Source of the DNA: Sphingomonas sp. Leaf22
Lineage (GTDB): Bacteria > Pseudomonadota > Alphaproteobacteria > Sphingomonadales > Sphingomonadaceae
Reading direction: 5' to 3'
Length of the DNA: 64,000 nucleotides
Assembly: GCF_001421715.1 (NCBI RefSeq)
Contig: NZ_LMKP01000034.1
Coordinates: 230-64,229 of the forward strand
The position numbers and the translations under genes are program-made. Positions 46,526 to 58,098 of this stretch are shown here, one piece after another. The notes beneath the pieces are model-generated. The model was not told the origin of the DNA. It searched no databases and saw only the letters and a program-made list of their open reading frames with translations. Numbering within the stretch: the stretch's first letter is position 1; every line of letters starts with the position of its first letter.

Positions 46526-47227
46526 ATGCCGATCGAACTCATCTGCCTCGATGCCGACGACACGCTGTGGCATAATATGCGGCATTTCGATGAGGCGCAT
46601 GCCGCCTTCGTCGCGATGCTTCGGCCCTTCGCGGACGGCGACGTGGCGATGGAAACGCTCGATGCGTGCGAGACGCGCAACCTGAAACTCTATGGCTATG
46701 GTGCCAAGGGGTTCACCTTGTCGATGATCGAAACCGCGCTGGAACTGGGCGGCGGGCGATTGCCGAGCGGCGTCATCGCCGACCTGCTTGCGGCCGGACG
46801 ACGGCTGCTCGCCCATCCGGTCGAACTGCTGCACGGGATCGAGGCGACGCTCGACGCGCTTGCTGATCGTGGCCGACTGGTGCTGGTGACCAAGGGCGAC
46901 CTGCTGCATCAGGAAGCGAAGCTGGCGGCGTCGGGGCTGGGTGACCGGTTTTCGGGGATCGAAATCGTCAGCGACAAGACGGTCGATACCTTTGCGCGGT
47001 TGTTCGATCGCTATGGCGTTCGACCGGAACGGGCGGTGATGGCCGGCGATTCGATGCGATCCGATGTCCTGCCCGCGCTGGCCGCCGGGGCATGGGCGGC
47101 GTTCGTACCGCAACCGCTGGCATGGACGCATGAAGCTGCCCCGCCGCCATCGGGCCACGACCGGTTCAGGCAACTCTCAAGCCTGGCCGAATTGCCCACA
47201 TGGATCGACGTAATCGCCGCAGGATAA
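46526..47227 (+). CDS. HAD-family hydrolase
   Basis: The 233-residue protein has HAD motif I ICLDADDTLWH (nucleophile D9, acid D11), motif II LVLVTKGD, a lysine in VSDKTVDTF and motif IV VMAGDSMRSDVLPALAAG. A helical cap (about 15-95) puts it in the C1 phosphatase group, as in YjjG-like nucleotidases. The substrate is not predictable. It is convergent with the small gene that follows. Confidence 0.85.
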   Translation: MPIELICLDADDTLWHNMRHFDEAHAAFVAMLRPFADGDVAMETLDACETRNLKLYGYGAKGFTLSMIETALELGGGRLPSGVIADLLAAGRRLLAHPVELLHGIEATLDALADRGRLVLVTKGDLLHQEAKLAASGLGDRFSGIEIVSDKTVDTFARLFDRYGVRPERAVMAGDSMRSDVLPALAAGAWAAFVPQPLAWTHEAAPPPSGHDRFRQLSSLAELPTWIDVIAAG

Positions 47228-47265
47228 TCGATCTGGCGCGAGGCATTGCACTCGCGGCTACCGGG

Positions 47266-47502
47266 TTATCGTCGTGTCGTAGCCTGCCGCGCGGCGAGTG
47301 CCAGACCGGCGGCGATCTGCAACACGGCATAGGCCCGGCGACGGTTCGGGCGGTCGACGAACGGCCGCACCAGCAGCTCCGCGCCGCCCGCATGCTCCTG
47401 CCACAGTTCGACATGACGGCGCGGCTGCAACAGGCCGAGCATACCATCGCCGATCATAAAGGTCGCCGCCATTTCGGCCGCACGTTTGCCAAGTTGTTTC
47501 AT
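47266..47502 (-). CDS. 78-residue hypothetical protein coupled to the M1 peptidase
   Basis: The ATG at 47502 overlaps the peptidase stop in an ATGA. The protein reads MKQLGKRAAEMAATFMIGDG, then LLQPRRHVELWQ, with a hydrophobic C-terminal helix (YAVLQIAAGLALAA). It may be a short membrane-associated protein. I recognise the general pattern in sphingomonad hypotheticals but no function. The coupling argues that it is real despite its size. Confidence 0.6.
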   Translation of the reverse strand: MKQLGKRAAEMAATFMIGDGMLGLLQPRRHVELWQEHAGGAELLVRPFVDRPNRRRAYAVLQIAAGLALAARQATTRR

Positions 47503-49199
47503 GGCGTTGCAACGTTCGGCGGCGCGATCGGTGCCTGCATCCGTTCGACCGCGATCGATCGGCGCAGCAGCCGTGCCATCGGATCGATCACGACATGCGC
47601 GTCGGCAGGCACGACGATGGTGCCGCTGCCATCGGCCATCGGCAGGGTTCGCACGACGCCATCGACCGCCACCTCGACCGGCAGGGGGAACGGGCCATCG
47701 CCCGGCACCTTCCACCGCAGCGTCAGACGGTCGCCGTCGCGGGTATCGATCAGGTCAGGGAGGGTGCCTCGCCGTAGATAGGTGTCGAAGAACCAGCCGA
47801 GATCGCGGCCGCTTTCCTGCGCCACCGCGATTTCGAAATCGCGGGTGGTCGCAAACCGCGGCTGGAAATTGCCGGGCTTCGGATCGGGCCGCCCGTATAC
47901 CAGCCGCCGGGTCGCGGCGAAAAAGGCCCGGTCACCGATCAGGTGGCGCAGCGTGTGGAGCATCCACGCACCCTTGAAATAGACGTCGCTGCCCGGGCCG
48001 GCTTTGCTTTCCATCTCACGCGCGGTGCGGGGAACGCCCGACACGACGGGGACCGTGGCGGCGATCCGGTCGCGCTGGACCAGCATCATCGCGCTGTAAC
48101 GGGCATCGCCCTCCCGCCATTTCGCATACAGCGGTTGCATATAGGCGGCGAAGGATTCGTGGAGCCAGAAATCGTCCCAGTCCGCCGCCGTCATCTGGTT
48201 GCCGAACCATTCGTGGCTGAATTCGTGCTGGAACAGCCAGTCGAAGCCCTCCGGTGCCGGCTTATAGCCATTGCCATAGGCGTTGATCGTCTGATGCTCC
48301 ATGCCGAGATACGGTGTCTCGACCACGCCGACCTTCTGGTCGGCGAACGGGTAGGGGCCGATGACCTGTTCGAAGAAATCCAGGGTCGGCGCGAATTCGG
48401 CGAACAGCTGCGCCGCCTGCGCATCCTTGCCCGCCAGATGCCAGAAATGGAGCGGAATGATATTGCCGTAGCGGCTGCGATAGGTGCCGCGGATTTCGCG
48501 GTACGGCCCGACGCTGATCGCCAGCGCATAGGGGTTCACCGATCCCGAATGCCAGTTCCACGTCGTGCGCCCGTCCGGTAGCCGGTCGATCCCGCGCAAC
48601 ACGCCATTGGCCGGCGCGGACAGGCCGGCGGGAACGGTGAAGTGCAAGTCCGCCGCGGCCGGCTCACCCGCCGGGAAATCGAGACACGGCCACCACAGGT
48701 CGCAGCCGGTCAGCTGGGCAGTGGTACCGAACCATGGCTTGCCCTGCCATTCGCTCCATACGAAGCCGTCGTCCCACGGCGCTCGTTTGGCGACGCGGGG
48801 TTGCCCGGCATAGCGGATGTCGACCGCCGTTCGTTGCCCGGCGGGCAGGGGACGGTCGATGACGATCTGCCCGCCGCCCTGCCGCCATGCCGCCCTCGGC
48901 AGGGCAGCCCCGCCGATCGCCACTGCCGACACCGTCAGCGCATCGTCGAGATCGAGGACGATGCGCGGTGTCGCTGCCCGTGCGTCGAGGGTCAGGACGG
49001 CCCGCCCCGACAGCGTGCGCCGTGCCGGCAGTGCCTCGATCGCGAGGTCGACATGTGCCAGCCGCAACGCCGCACGTTCCGGTGCGACCGGCCCTCCCGA
49101 TCGAAGCGTCATCGCATGCACCGGCGGAACCGGGGGCAATTTGGGGGCCGGCGATAGAGCCACCACGCCGGCTAGCAGGAGCGTCAGGGAAAAGGCCAC
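47499..49199 (-). CDS. M1 family zinc metallopeptidase (aminopeptidase N-like), exported
   Basis: The 566-residue protein has a signal peptide (TLLLAGVVALSPA). The M1 zinc site is H325-E326-x-x-H329 (HEFSHEW) with third ligand E348 (LHESFA). The exopeptidase motif usually written GxMEN reads LGMEHQ, as in a subset of M1 proteins. At 566 residues it is shorter than classical aminopeptidase N, with a reduced C-terminal domain. It starts on GTG at 49199, divergent from lon. Confidence 0.9.
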   Translation of the reverse strand: MAFSLTLLLAGVVALSPAPKLPPVPPVHAMTLRSGGPVAPERAALRLAHVDLAIEALPARRTLSGRAVLTLDARAATPRIVLDLDDALTVSAVAIGGAALPRAAWRQGGGQIVIDRPLPAGQRTAVDIRYAGQPRVAKRAPWDDGFVWSEWQGKPWFGTTAQLTGCDLWWPCLDFPAGEPAAADLHFTVPAGLSAPANGVLRGIDRLPDGRTTWNWHSGSVNPYALAISVGPYREIRGTYRSRYGNIIPLHFWHLAGKDAQAAQLFAEFAPTLDFFEQVIGPYPFADQKVGVVETPYLGMEHQTINAYGNGYKPAPEGFDWLFQHEFSHEWFGNQMTAADWDDFWLHESFAAYMQPLYAKWREGDARYSAMMLVQRDRIAATVPVVSGVPRTAREMESKAGPGSDVYFKGAWMLHTLRHLIGDRAFFAATRRLVYGRPDPKPGNFQPRFATTRDFEIAVAQESGRDLGWFFDTYLRRGTLPDLIDTRDGDRLTLRWKVPGDGPFPLPVEVAVDGVVRTLPMADGSGTIVVPADAHVVIDPMARLLRRSIAVERMQAPIAPPNVATP

Positions 49200-49224
49200 C
49201 GGTCAGCTTCCCATCGACCGGAGA

Positions 49225-49254
49225 TTGATGGGGCGATAAGTACCACCATATAGG
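49225..49254 (+). promoter_or_regulatory. Candidate lon promoter, possibly heat-shock type
   Basis: TTGATG (49225-49230), an 18-base spacer and TATAGG (49249-49254) precede lon by 39 bases. A CCATAT overlapping the -10 (49246-49251) also fits the loose alphaproteobacterial RpoH pattern. Which sigma factor uses it cannot be decided from sequence. Confidence 0.35.
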
Positions 49255-49293
49255 TAGATGGGTCCGGCAGTTCGGCCGGGTCGTGGAGTGTCC

Positions 49294-51777
<2,484 letters not shown>

Positions 51778-51883
51778 TCGATCGCGGCGGGGCGGGTAAC
51801 ACCGTCCCGCCGACGTCGCCCAACCGACGCATGGCAGCGATATTACGCAATCCATTGGATTGCGCTGACTTTGCCAATTTGCT

Positions 51884-51912
51884 TTGACAGGTTTCGACGA
51901 AGGGGCCTTATT
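51884..51912 (+). promoter_or_regulatory. Promoter of the HU gene
   Basis: A perfect TTGACA (51884-51889), a 17-base spacer and CTTATT (51907-51912) lie 53 bases before the hupB ATG. The A/T-rich leader TATATTTTTTTCTGAT follows. This is the clearest sigma-70 promoter in the window, as expected for an abundant protein. Confidence 0.65.
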
Positions 51913-51965
51913 GCCGCGTTCGAATCTGGCTATATTTTTTTCTGATACGAAGGGGGTTCCACGGG

Positions 51966-52238
51966 ATGAACAAGCAGGAGCTGATCGGGCAGGTCGCCGA
52001 CCATTCGGGGCTTACCCGCGGCGATGCGATGAAGGCGGTCGAAGCGGTATTCGACGTCATCTCGGCGGCGCTCAAGAAAGGCGATGAAGTGCGCCTTGTC
52101 GGATTCGGCACGTTTTCGGTATCGAAGCGCAAGGCATCGACCGGCCGCAACCCGCGTACCGGCGAACCGATGACAATCAAGGCGTCGTCGCAGCCCAAGT
52201 TCAAGGCCGGCAAGGGCCTGAAGGACTCGGTGAATTAA
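51966..52238 (+). CDS. hupB: DNA-binding protein HU
   Basis: The 90-residue nucleoid protein matches HU along its length. It starts NKQELIGQVA, has VGFGTFSVSKRKASTGRNPRT (DNA-binding arm) in two adjoining blocks, and ends PKFKAGKGLKDSVN. The lon-hup order is widely conserved in proteobacteria. It has its own promoter. Confidence 0.97.
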   Translation: MNKQELIGQVADHSGLTRGDAMKAVEAVFDVISAALKKGDEVRLVGFGTFSVSKRKASTGRNPRTGEPMTIKASSQPKFKAGKGLKDSVN

Positions 52239-52289
52239 GTTCTGGACACCTTGGGCGGACCCCTTTAGGGAGCCGGCCTCCGGGTTTCC

Positions 52290-52364
52290 GGGCGCGTAGC
52301 TCAGCGGTAGAGCACACCCTTCACACGGGTGGGGTCACAGGTTCAATCCCTGTCGCGCCCACCA
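52290..52364 (+). tRNA. tRNA-Val (CAC anticodon)
   Basis: A 75-base tRNA with encoded CCA. The acceptor is GGGCGCG/CGCGCCC, the D-arm GCTCAGCGGTAGAGC and the T-arm ACAGGTTCAATCCCTGT. The anticodon stem CACCC/GGGTG encloses TTCACAC (anticodon CAC). The 262 bases after it, up to the lipoprotein gene, hold no feature I can name. Confidence 0.97.
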
Positions 52365-52629
52365 GATCAACGGCCGTCCGGCACGTCGAACCTCTGTACA
52401 GAGGCGATGGGCCGGGCGGTCGTTTCTGATTCGGGCTGCTGTCGGCCCGATCCGGCGCACTGTCACAAAATAGAAACCATACCGTCTTCGAACCTTCACC
52501 GGAATCGCATGGTGTCGTCATCCGGCGATCCTAACGGGCAAACGTGGATCGGACAGAGGGGGAGCCCTGGACGATCGCCGGGCCCCGCGCCCGCATAACG
52601 ACAAACCAGGTTTCGGGAGTTCATCGGTG

Positions 52630-54261
52630 ATGGCCAGCAGCAAGCGCTTCGGTCTTATTCTCATGGCAACGACGGCTTGTGCCGCGCTCGCCGGGTGCAG
52701 TGGTGCCGACGGTGTCGCGTCGCCGGGTGCCGGCAGCATCAACGTGACCGTCCCGGCCCCCGCTCCCACGCCCACCCCGACCGCGTCGGCCACGCCGAGC
52801 GCGATCACCGCGGCACAGTTCGCCGCGCAGACCGCCGTCAACGGCATCACCGTGACGTCGGACGAACAGCTCGCGATCGTCAACGCCGGCACCAACAACA
52901 ACGTCAACGGCGTCGGGTCGGTGCTGAACGGCGTGTATCCGGTCAGCGCGACGTCGCTGACGACAGCGACCGACCCGTCGACGATCAACAGCTTCTTCGT
53001 GAGCACCAACTATGTCGGCGCGTTCAACGGCCCGACCGATACCGCTTTCCAGGGCTGGACCTGCAACTCGACCTCGGCCGAATTCGGCGGCTCGGGCGCA
53101 CGTTGCACCGCGGTGCCCTCGATCGGTACCTATGCCGCAGCGACGTCGGTCTGCCCGACCGGCACGACCGATGATGGCACGAACAGCTCGACCAGCCCGA
53201 CGCTGCGCTATTGCCGTCTGCCGCAGAACATCACGACCGACCTGTCGCTGCCGAAGATCGCGGGCGTCGTGTATCGCCTGCGCGGTCAGACTGAAGTCGG
53301 CACCGATCTGGGTAGCGCCGGCCCGGCTGGCGTGACGCTGACGATCGCCGCCGGTGCGGTGATCGCTGCCGACTCGTCGGAAAACACGAACGACCTGCTG
53401 CTGGTGAACCGCGGCTCGAAGATCTCGGCGGTCGGGACCCCCAGCAATCCTATCATCTTCACCTCGCAGCAGAACCTCGTGAGCAACGGCGTGTCCGACG
53501 CGTCGCAGGGTCAGTGGGGCGGCATCATCCTGCTCGGCCGTGCACCGACCGCAGTTTGCGCCACCGGCACCGGCCCGAACAATGCCGACGGTTCGTCGAC
53601 GACGTGTCAGCAGGCGATCGAAGGCGTGACCGGCCGTTTCTACGGTGGTCCGAACGCAACCGATAGCTCGGGCCAGATGTCCTATGTCCAGATCCGCTAT
53701 TCTGGCATCGCGATCAGCGACGGCAACGAACTGCAGGGCCTGACGCTGGGCGGTACCGGCAGCAACACCGCGCTCGATCACATCCAGAGCCACAATTCGG
53801 CCGATGACGGCATCGAAATCTTCGGTGGTACGACCAACCTGAAGTATATCGCCATCACCGGCGCCGACGATGACGGCTTCGATATCGACAACGGCTATCG
53901 CGGCTTCATGCAGTTCATGGTTGCGGCGCAGCGTCTGGTCGGCGCGACCGCCGACTCGTTCTCGACCGAGATCGACTCGAACAACGGCGAAGACCTGCTG
54001 CCGCGTACGTACAGCACCTATGCCAACTTCACCTTCATCCAGACCGCGCTCGCCCCGGCGGCGATCCGTCAGCGCGGCGGTTCGGACATGCGCTATGTCA
54101 ACGGCGTGGTGAAGTCGGTCGGCAACGTGGCCTGCGTCAACCTGATCGCCGGCGAAACCAGCGCAACGGACCGCTCGACGATCCGTGCGGCCGACACCAC
54201 CAAGCAGGACGCCGGCCCGCCGGTCTTCTCGTCGGTCTACTTCGCCTGCCAGGGCCGTTGA
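52630..54261 (+). CDS. Outer-membrane lipoprotein, probable beta-helix fold, paired with a TonB receptor
   Basis: The 543-residue protein has a lipoprotein signal (LMATTACAALAGC, lipid on C23). A Pro/Thr-rich tether (VPAPAPTPTPTASATPS) leads to a large Gly/Ser/Thr/Asn-rich domain. Repeating strand-turn segments such as GVTLTIAAGAVIAADSS, NPIIFTSQQN and GGIILLGRAP suggest a right-handed beta-helix. Conserved-looking blocks are HNSADDGIEIFGG and ADDDGFDIDNGYRGFMQ. It precedes the TonB receptor by 103 bases and may present ligand to it. A GTG at 52627 is an alternative start. Confidence 0.75.
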   Translation: MASSKRFGLILMATTACAALAGCSGADGVASPGAGSINVTVPAPAPTPTPTASATPSAITAAQFAAQTAVNGITVTSDEQLAIVNAGTNNNVNGVGSVLNGVYPVSATSLTTATDPSTINSFFVSTNYVGAFNGPTDTAFQGWTCNSTSAEFGGSGARCTAVPSIGTYAAATSVCPTGTTDDGTNSSTSPTLRYCRLPQNITTDLSLPKIAGVVYRLRGQTEVGTDLGSAGPAGVTLTIAAGAVIAADSSENTNDLLLVNRGSKISAVGTPSNPIIFTSQQNLVSNGVSDASQGQWGGIILLGRAPTAVCATGTGPNNADGSSTTCQQAIEGVTGRFYGGPNATDSSGQMSYVQIRYSGIAISDGNELQGLTLGGTGSNTALDHIQSHNSADDGIEIFGGTTNLKYIAITGADDDGFDIDNGYRGFMQFMVAAQRLVGATADSFSTEIDSNNGEDLLPRTYSTYANFTFIQTALAPAAIRQRGGSDMRYVNGVVKSVGNVACVNLIAGETSATDRSTIRAADTTKQDAGPPVFSSVYFACQGR

Positions 54262-54364
54262 TCCGACCCGTCGCGTAACCCGCGATGACACGCCGATGCC
54301 GGGGCGGGCCGATACGCCCGTCCCGGCATTCGCTCTTTCAGACTTACAAGGTGGATCAACGGTC

Positions 54365-57181
54365 ATGCAGCACCGCCGCGCTTACGCAACACTCCTCCTC
54401 CTGACCTCGCAACTGGTTGCGCCGGCCGTGCTGGCACAGTCGACGACGCCGGCCGCCCCGGCGACCGCAACGCCGCCGGTCGTCCAGACCGGCACCGAGC
54501 CCGATACCGCGACGTCCGCGCCACAGGACGGTACGACGACCGACGCTCCGGCCGAAGTCTCGTCGCCCGGTTTCGACGAAGCCGCCGGCGAGGAAATCGT
54601 CGTCGTCGGCCGCAATATTCCGAACGTCGTACGCGCCACGCCGCAAATCGTATCGGTGCTGTCGGAAGCGGACATTGCCCGGACCGGCGACGGCGACATC
54701 GCCGGGGCGCTGACCCGCGTGACCGGCCTGTCGGTCGTCGGCGGCGGCTTCGTCTATGTCCGTGGTCTCGGCGATCGCTATTCGTCGTCGCTGCTGAATG
54801 GTTCGCCGCTGCCGAGTCCCGAACCGCTGCGCCGTTCGGTTCCGCTCGACATCTTCCCGACGTCGATCGTCGGGTCGGCGCTGGTGCAGAAGACTTATTC
54901 GGTCAACTTCCCCGGTGAATTCGGCGGCGGCGTCATCAACCTGACGTCGAAGGCGATCCCGAAAAAGAACTTCCTGACGATCGGCGGCTCGGTCGCGGCC
55001 GATACGGTCACCACGAGCGAACTCGGCTATGTCTATGCCGGCGGCAAGAGCGACTGGGTCGGCTATGACGACGGGACGCGCGGTGTGCCGTCGTTCATCC
55101 GCAATGCGGACAAGGGATCGGGTCTGATTCCGGTCGCGCAGGTCGCGCAGCTCGACAATGCCCGGACCTCGCTGTTGCAGGTCAACAACCAGCTGCCGGC
55201 GAACCTGTCGGGTGAGATTTCCGGCGGGTCGGTGTTCGATGTCGGCAGCGACCGTCTGGGCGTCATCGCCTCGCTCGGCCTGTCGAACACGTTCCGGACG
55301 CGTGACGCGACGCAGCAGGACAGCGTCAGCGAAAACGGGACCGTCCGTAACGACTTCCGCACCGTGCTGACCGACAACCGCATCGTCGCCAACGGGCTGG
55401 TCGGGCTGGGCTATGAGTTCAACGACAATACGCTGCGCTGGACCAACGTCTATATCCACGACACGCTGAAGCAGGGTCGTCTGGCGGCGTCGGACAATTA
55501 CAACAATTTCAGCGGGCTGCGCGTTCAGCAGAACACCAACTGGTTCGAACGCCAGCTTATCGAAAGCCAGCTGGTCGGCGAATTCAAGCTGACTGACGCG
55601 CTGAAGTTCGACGCCCGCGGCGCCTTCGCCAATTCGAAGCGTAATGCGCCGTACGAACGCCAGTTCGACTATCTGTGTTCGAACCGCACCACCAACGGCT
55701 ATCCGATCACGGTCACCGATGCCCCGGTGTCGCGCGGGTTCAACTGCAACGGCGCCTATCAGGTGACGCAGCGTTTCTCGCCCTTCGCCAGCGTCGTGTT
55801 CAGTGAGCTGAACGAAGACCTGTACACGGGACAGGCGGACCTTGCGTACAAGCTGCCGACCGATCGTCCGATGACCGTATCGACCGGCTATTTTTATTCG
55901 AACACCGACCGTTCGTCGCGCCGGTTGCAGTTCAACTATCAGACCAGCGACGGTGCCGGCACCGCGCCGGGTTTCCCGAACAATCTGCTGCGGCCCGACT
56001 ATCTGCTGTCGCCCGATTCGCTGTTCAACGCCTGTCCGCAGCGCGTTACCGGTGCCTGCACAATCGAGCTGCAGTTCAATACCCAGGCCGGTGCCTATGC
56101 CTATGACGCCAGTCTCGAAATCCATGCCGGTTATGTGCAGGCCGAAGCTGAGGTGTCGGACGGGCTGCGCGCCGTGGCCGGTGTCCGCTACGAAACGGCG
56201 AACGAGCGGGTCACGCCGATCAATCTGACGCCGACGATCCTGAAGAACGCCTATTGGTTGCCGGCGGGCACGCTGACGTGGAACTTCGCGTCGGATATGC
56301 AGCTTCGCCTGAGCGGCGCGAAGACGATCTCGCGTCCGCAGTTCCGCGAATTGGCTCCGCAGCAGTTCCGCGATCCCGACTCGGACCGCTTGTTCTTCGG
56401 TAACCCGAACCTGCGCGACTCCAAGCTCTGGAACCTCGAAGGTCGCTACGAGTGGTTCTTCGAGCGCGATCAGCGCATCACCGCCGCAGGCTTCTACAAG
56501 CGGATCGACAATCCGATCGAACAGGCGGGCTTCTATCCCAGCCCCGACGCGACGTTGCAGACCGGCTTCACCTACCTGCCCAAGGCGACGCTCTATGGTG
56601 CCGAGGTCGAGGCGCTGAAATACGTACCGCTGAGCGGTCTCGGCAATGTCTTCGCGACCCGCCGCCTGCTGCTGTTGGCCAACTATACCTACACCCAGTC
56701 GCAGATTACCGCAGACGGCACCTGCGTGCCCAACCCGGCGGCGGCGCTGGGATCGCCCGGTATCGGTGGCTGTCAGGCCGGCTTCGGTCGGGCGAACGCG
56801 CTGTTCCGCGACGGCGCGCCGCTGACCGGCCAGTCGGATCATCTGGTCAACGTTCAGTTGGGGGTCGAAGACACGGCGGCTCTGTCGCAGCTGACCTTGC
56901 TGTTCAACTATGCGAGCGACCGCGTGACCAATCGTGGTCCGTCGAACCTGTCGGGCAGCGGGTTCCAGCCCGATATCGTCGAGCGTCCTGGCATCCGCCT
57001 CGACCTCGTCGCACGGCAGGGCATCGAGGTCGCTGGCGCGCAGCTGGAGGTGAAGGCCGAGGCCCGTAACCTGACCGGTACGCGCTTCTCCGAAGGCCAG
57101 AATTTCGGCGGAAATCAGGTCTATATCAACCGCTACGATCTCGGCCGGATGTTCTCGCTGGGAGTCACCGCGCAGTTCTGA
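54365..57181 (+). CDS. TonB-dependent outer-membrane receptor (second)
   Basis: The 938-residue protein has a signal peptide ending near AVLAQ and a TonB-box-like EEIVVVGR (76-83). The plug has the distinctive YVRGLGDRYSSSLLNG, the Pro-rich SPEPLRRSVPLDIFP and NFPGEFGGGVINL. A barrel follows and ends MFSLGVTAQF. This subgroup differs clearly from the receptor at 17-20 kb. Its partner lipoprotein upstream and a dioxygenase gene downstream suggest a dedicated uptake locus. The ligand is unknown. Confidence 0.92.
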   Translation: MQHRRAYATLLLLTSQLVAPAVLAQSTTPAAPATATPPVVQTGTEPDTATSAPQDGTTTDAPAEVSSPGFDEAAGEEIVVVGRNIPNVVRATPQIVSVLSEADIARTGDGDIAGALTRVTGLSVVGGGFVYVRGLGDRYSSSLLNGSPLPSPEPLRRSVPLDIFPTSIVGSALVQKTYSVNFPGEFGGGVINLTSKAIPKKNFLTIGGSVAADTVTTSELGYVYAGGKSDWVGYDDGTRGVPSFIRNADKGSGLIPVAQVAQLDNARTSLLQVNNQLPANLSGEISGGSVFDVGSDRLGVIASLGLSNTFRTRDATQQDSVSENGTVRNDFRTVLTDNRIVANGLVGLGYEFNDNTLRWTNVYIHDTLKQGRLAASDNYNNFSGLRVQQNTNWFERQLIESQLVGEFKLTDALKFDARGAFANSKRNAPYERQFDYLCSNRTTNGYPITVTDAPVSRGFNCNGAYQVTQRFSPFASVVFSELNEDLYTGQADLAYKLPTDRPMTVSTGYFYSNTDRSSRRLQFNYQTSDGAGTAPGFPNNLLRPDYLLSPDSLFNACPQRVTGACTIELQFNTQAGAYAYDASLEIHAGYVQAEAEVSDGLRAVAGVRYETANERVTPINLTPTILKNAYWLPAGTLTWNFASDMQLRLSGAKTISRPQFRELAPQQFRDPDSDRLFFGNPNLRDSKLWNLEGRYEWFFERDQRITAAGFYKRIDNPIEQAGFYPSPDATLQTGFTYLPKATLYGAEVEALKYVPLSGLGNVFATRRLLLLANYTYTQSQITADGTCVPNPAAALGSPGIGGCQAGFGRANALFRDGAPLTGQSDHLVNVQLGVEDTAALSQLTLLFNYASDRVTNRGPSNLSGSGFQPDIVERPGIRLDLVARQGIEVAGAQLEVKAEARNLTGTRFSEGQNFGGNQVYINRYDLGRMFSLGVTAQF

Positions 57182-57202
57182 TCGAATTTCGAACGGATCG
57201 GC

Positions 57203-57230
57203 GGGCCGTCGGCAGGGATGCCGGCGGCCC
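57203..57230. terminator. Bidirectional terminator-like hairpin
   Basis: GGGCCGTCGGCA (57203-57214) pairs with TGCCGGCGGCCC (57219-57230), with one G-U pair and a four-base loop, between convergent genes. GTTCGCTTA follows, so there is no strong U-tract. Confidence 0.55.
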
Positions 57231-57236
57231 GTTCGC

Positions 57237-57914
57237 TTATCCCCATCGACGCTCGCGAAACCATTTCGTCAGCACATATTTGCTGCCGTCGCGGACCTTC
57301 ATCCCGTGATGCAAGGTCGCCGGATTGGGACTGCCATCGCTGCGCAGGTTGTTCCAAGCCAGCAATTTGCCGGTTTCGGGCTGGACGATCTTGTCGATCG
57401 CCTTGAACCGCGTCGCGCCGCCCGCGCCAGGCTCGTTCAGGTACAGCATCACCGTCCAGGTTCGGTTGCCGGCGACCGAGCAATATCGCGCGAAGTCGCC
57501 GCCGTGCGGGTCGAAATAGTCGGTATGCGCCTTGAACTCCTGTCCGACGGCATAGCGTTGCCCCTGCAACGGCTCGCCATGCGCGGGATCTAGGCCGCAG
57601 AAATCGAGGATCAGTGACTCGGCCGCCGCCACGACTGGGTCGGTCGAATCGAGATCGCAGGTCTCGCTGGTGCGGAAGGTCGGGTCACCATTGGCGTCGG
57701 CGATCGTCGACGGACGGCGTTTGGCGTCGATCCGCTCGATCAATGCGGTACACAGATCGGCCGGGATCAGCGCGCGTCGGATGAACAGCGACAGCTTGGC
57801 GCTGGGCGCACGCTGGACGCCCGGGCGGGTCATAATATGCGCGACGACCGGTTCGCTCGGAAAGCCCGAGCCGAAATTTGGGCGGGCGGGGGCAGGGGGC
57901 GGGACCGTTTCCAT
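57237..57914 (-). CDS. 2-oxoglutarate/Fe(II) oxygenase, prolyl 4-hydroxylase-like
   Basis: The 225-residue protein has the iron site H130-x-D132 (FKAHTDYFDP) and H202 (TLHHGMKV), with K212 (DGSKYVLTKW) as the likely 2-oxoglutarate ligand. The barrel includes RTWTVMLYLNEP. It belongs to the P4Hc fold group. Related proteins near TonB receptors (PiuC type) are linked to iron uptake, but this one is closer in pattern to prolyl hydroxylases. The ATG at 57914 has AGGA eight bases upstream. Reading further upstream enters tRNA-His and is an artefact. Confidence 0.85.
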   Translation of the reverse strand: METVPPPAPARPNFGSGFPSEPVVAHIMTRPGVQRAPSAKLSLFIRRALIPADLCTALIERIDAKRRPSTIADANGDPTFRTSETCDLDSTDPVVAAAESLILDFCGLDPAHGEPLQGQRYAVGQEFKAHTDYFDPHGGDFARYCSVAGNRTWTVMLYLNEPGAGGATRFKAIDKIVQPETGKLLAWNNLRSDGSPNPATLHHGMKVRDGSKYVLTKWFRERRWG

Positions 57915-57994
57915 GGTCTTTTTCCTGCCAGAAGGATTGTCGGCACGCCACTGCTTGACCGATGCCTGCGGCCCGGCTAATCGCGCCCTTCCAC

Positions 57995-58072
57995 GGCGAC
58001 CGTAGTTCAATTGGTTAGAGCGCCGGCTTGTGATGCCGGAAGTTGCGGGTTCAAGTCCCGTCGGTCGCCCCA
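57995..58072 (+). tRNA. tRNA-His (GTG anticodon)
   Basis: A 78-base tRNA with the His-specific extra G at position -1 (57995) facing C73, and an encoded CCA. The anticodon stem CCGGC/GCCGG encloses TTGTGAT (anticodon GTG). The T-arm is GCGGGTTCAAGTCCCGT. It lies 26 bases before the dehydrogenase start. Confidence 0.97.
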
Positions 58073-58098
58073 TCCCTTACAGCGCTGGAGCCGCCACC

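Noticed and set aside
54356..56842. 828-codon minus-strand frame antisense to the second TonB receptor
   Set aside because: Its composition mirrors the receptor codons and it has no domains or ribosome-binding site. Similar long shadows lie antisense to lon (48664-50910) and on the plus strand opposite ilvB (25294-27552).
57915..58073. N-terminal extension of the oxygenase reading GLEPATSGI
   Set aside because: This peptide is the reverse translation of tRNA-His, a known annotation artefact. The same applies to peptides read through tRNA-Arg (15.6 kb) and tRNA-Val (52.3 kb).
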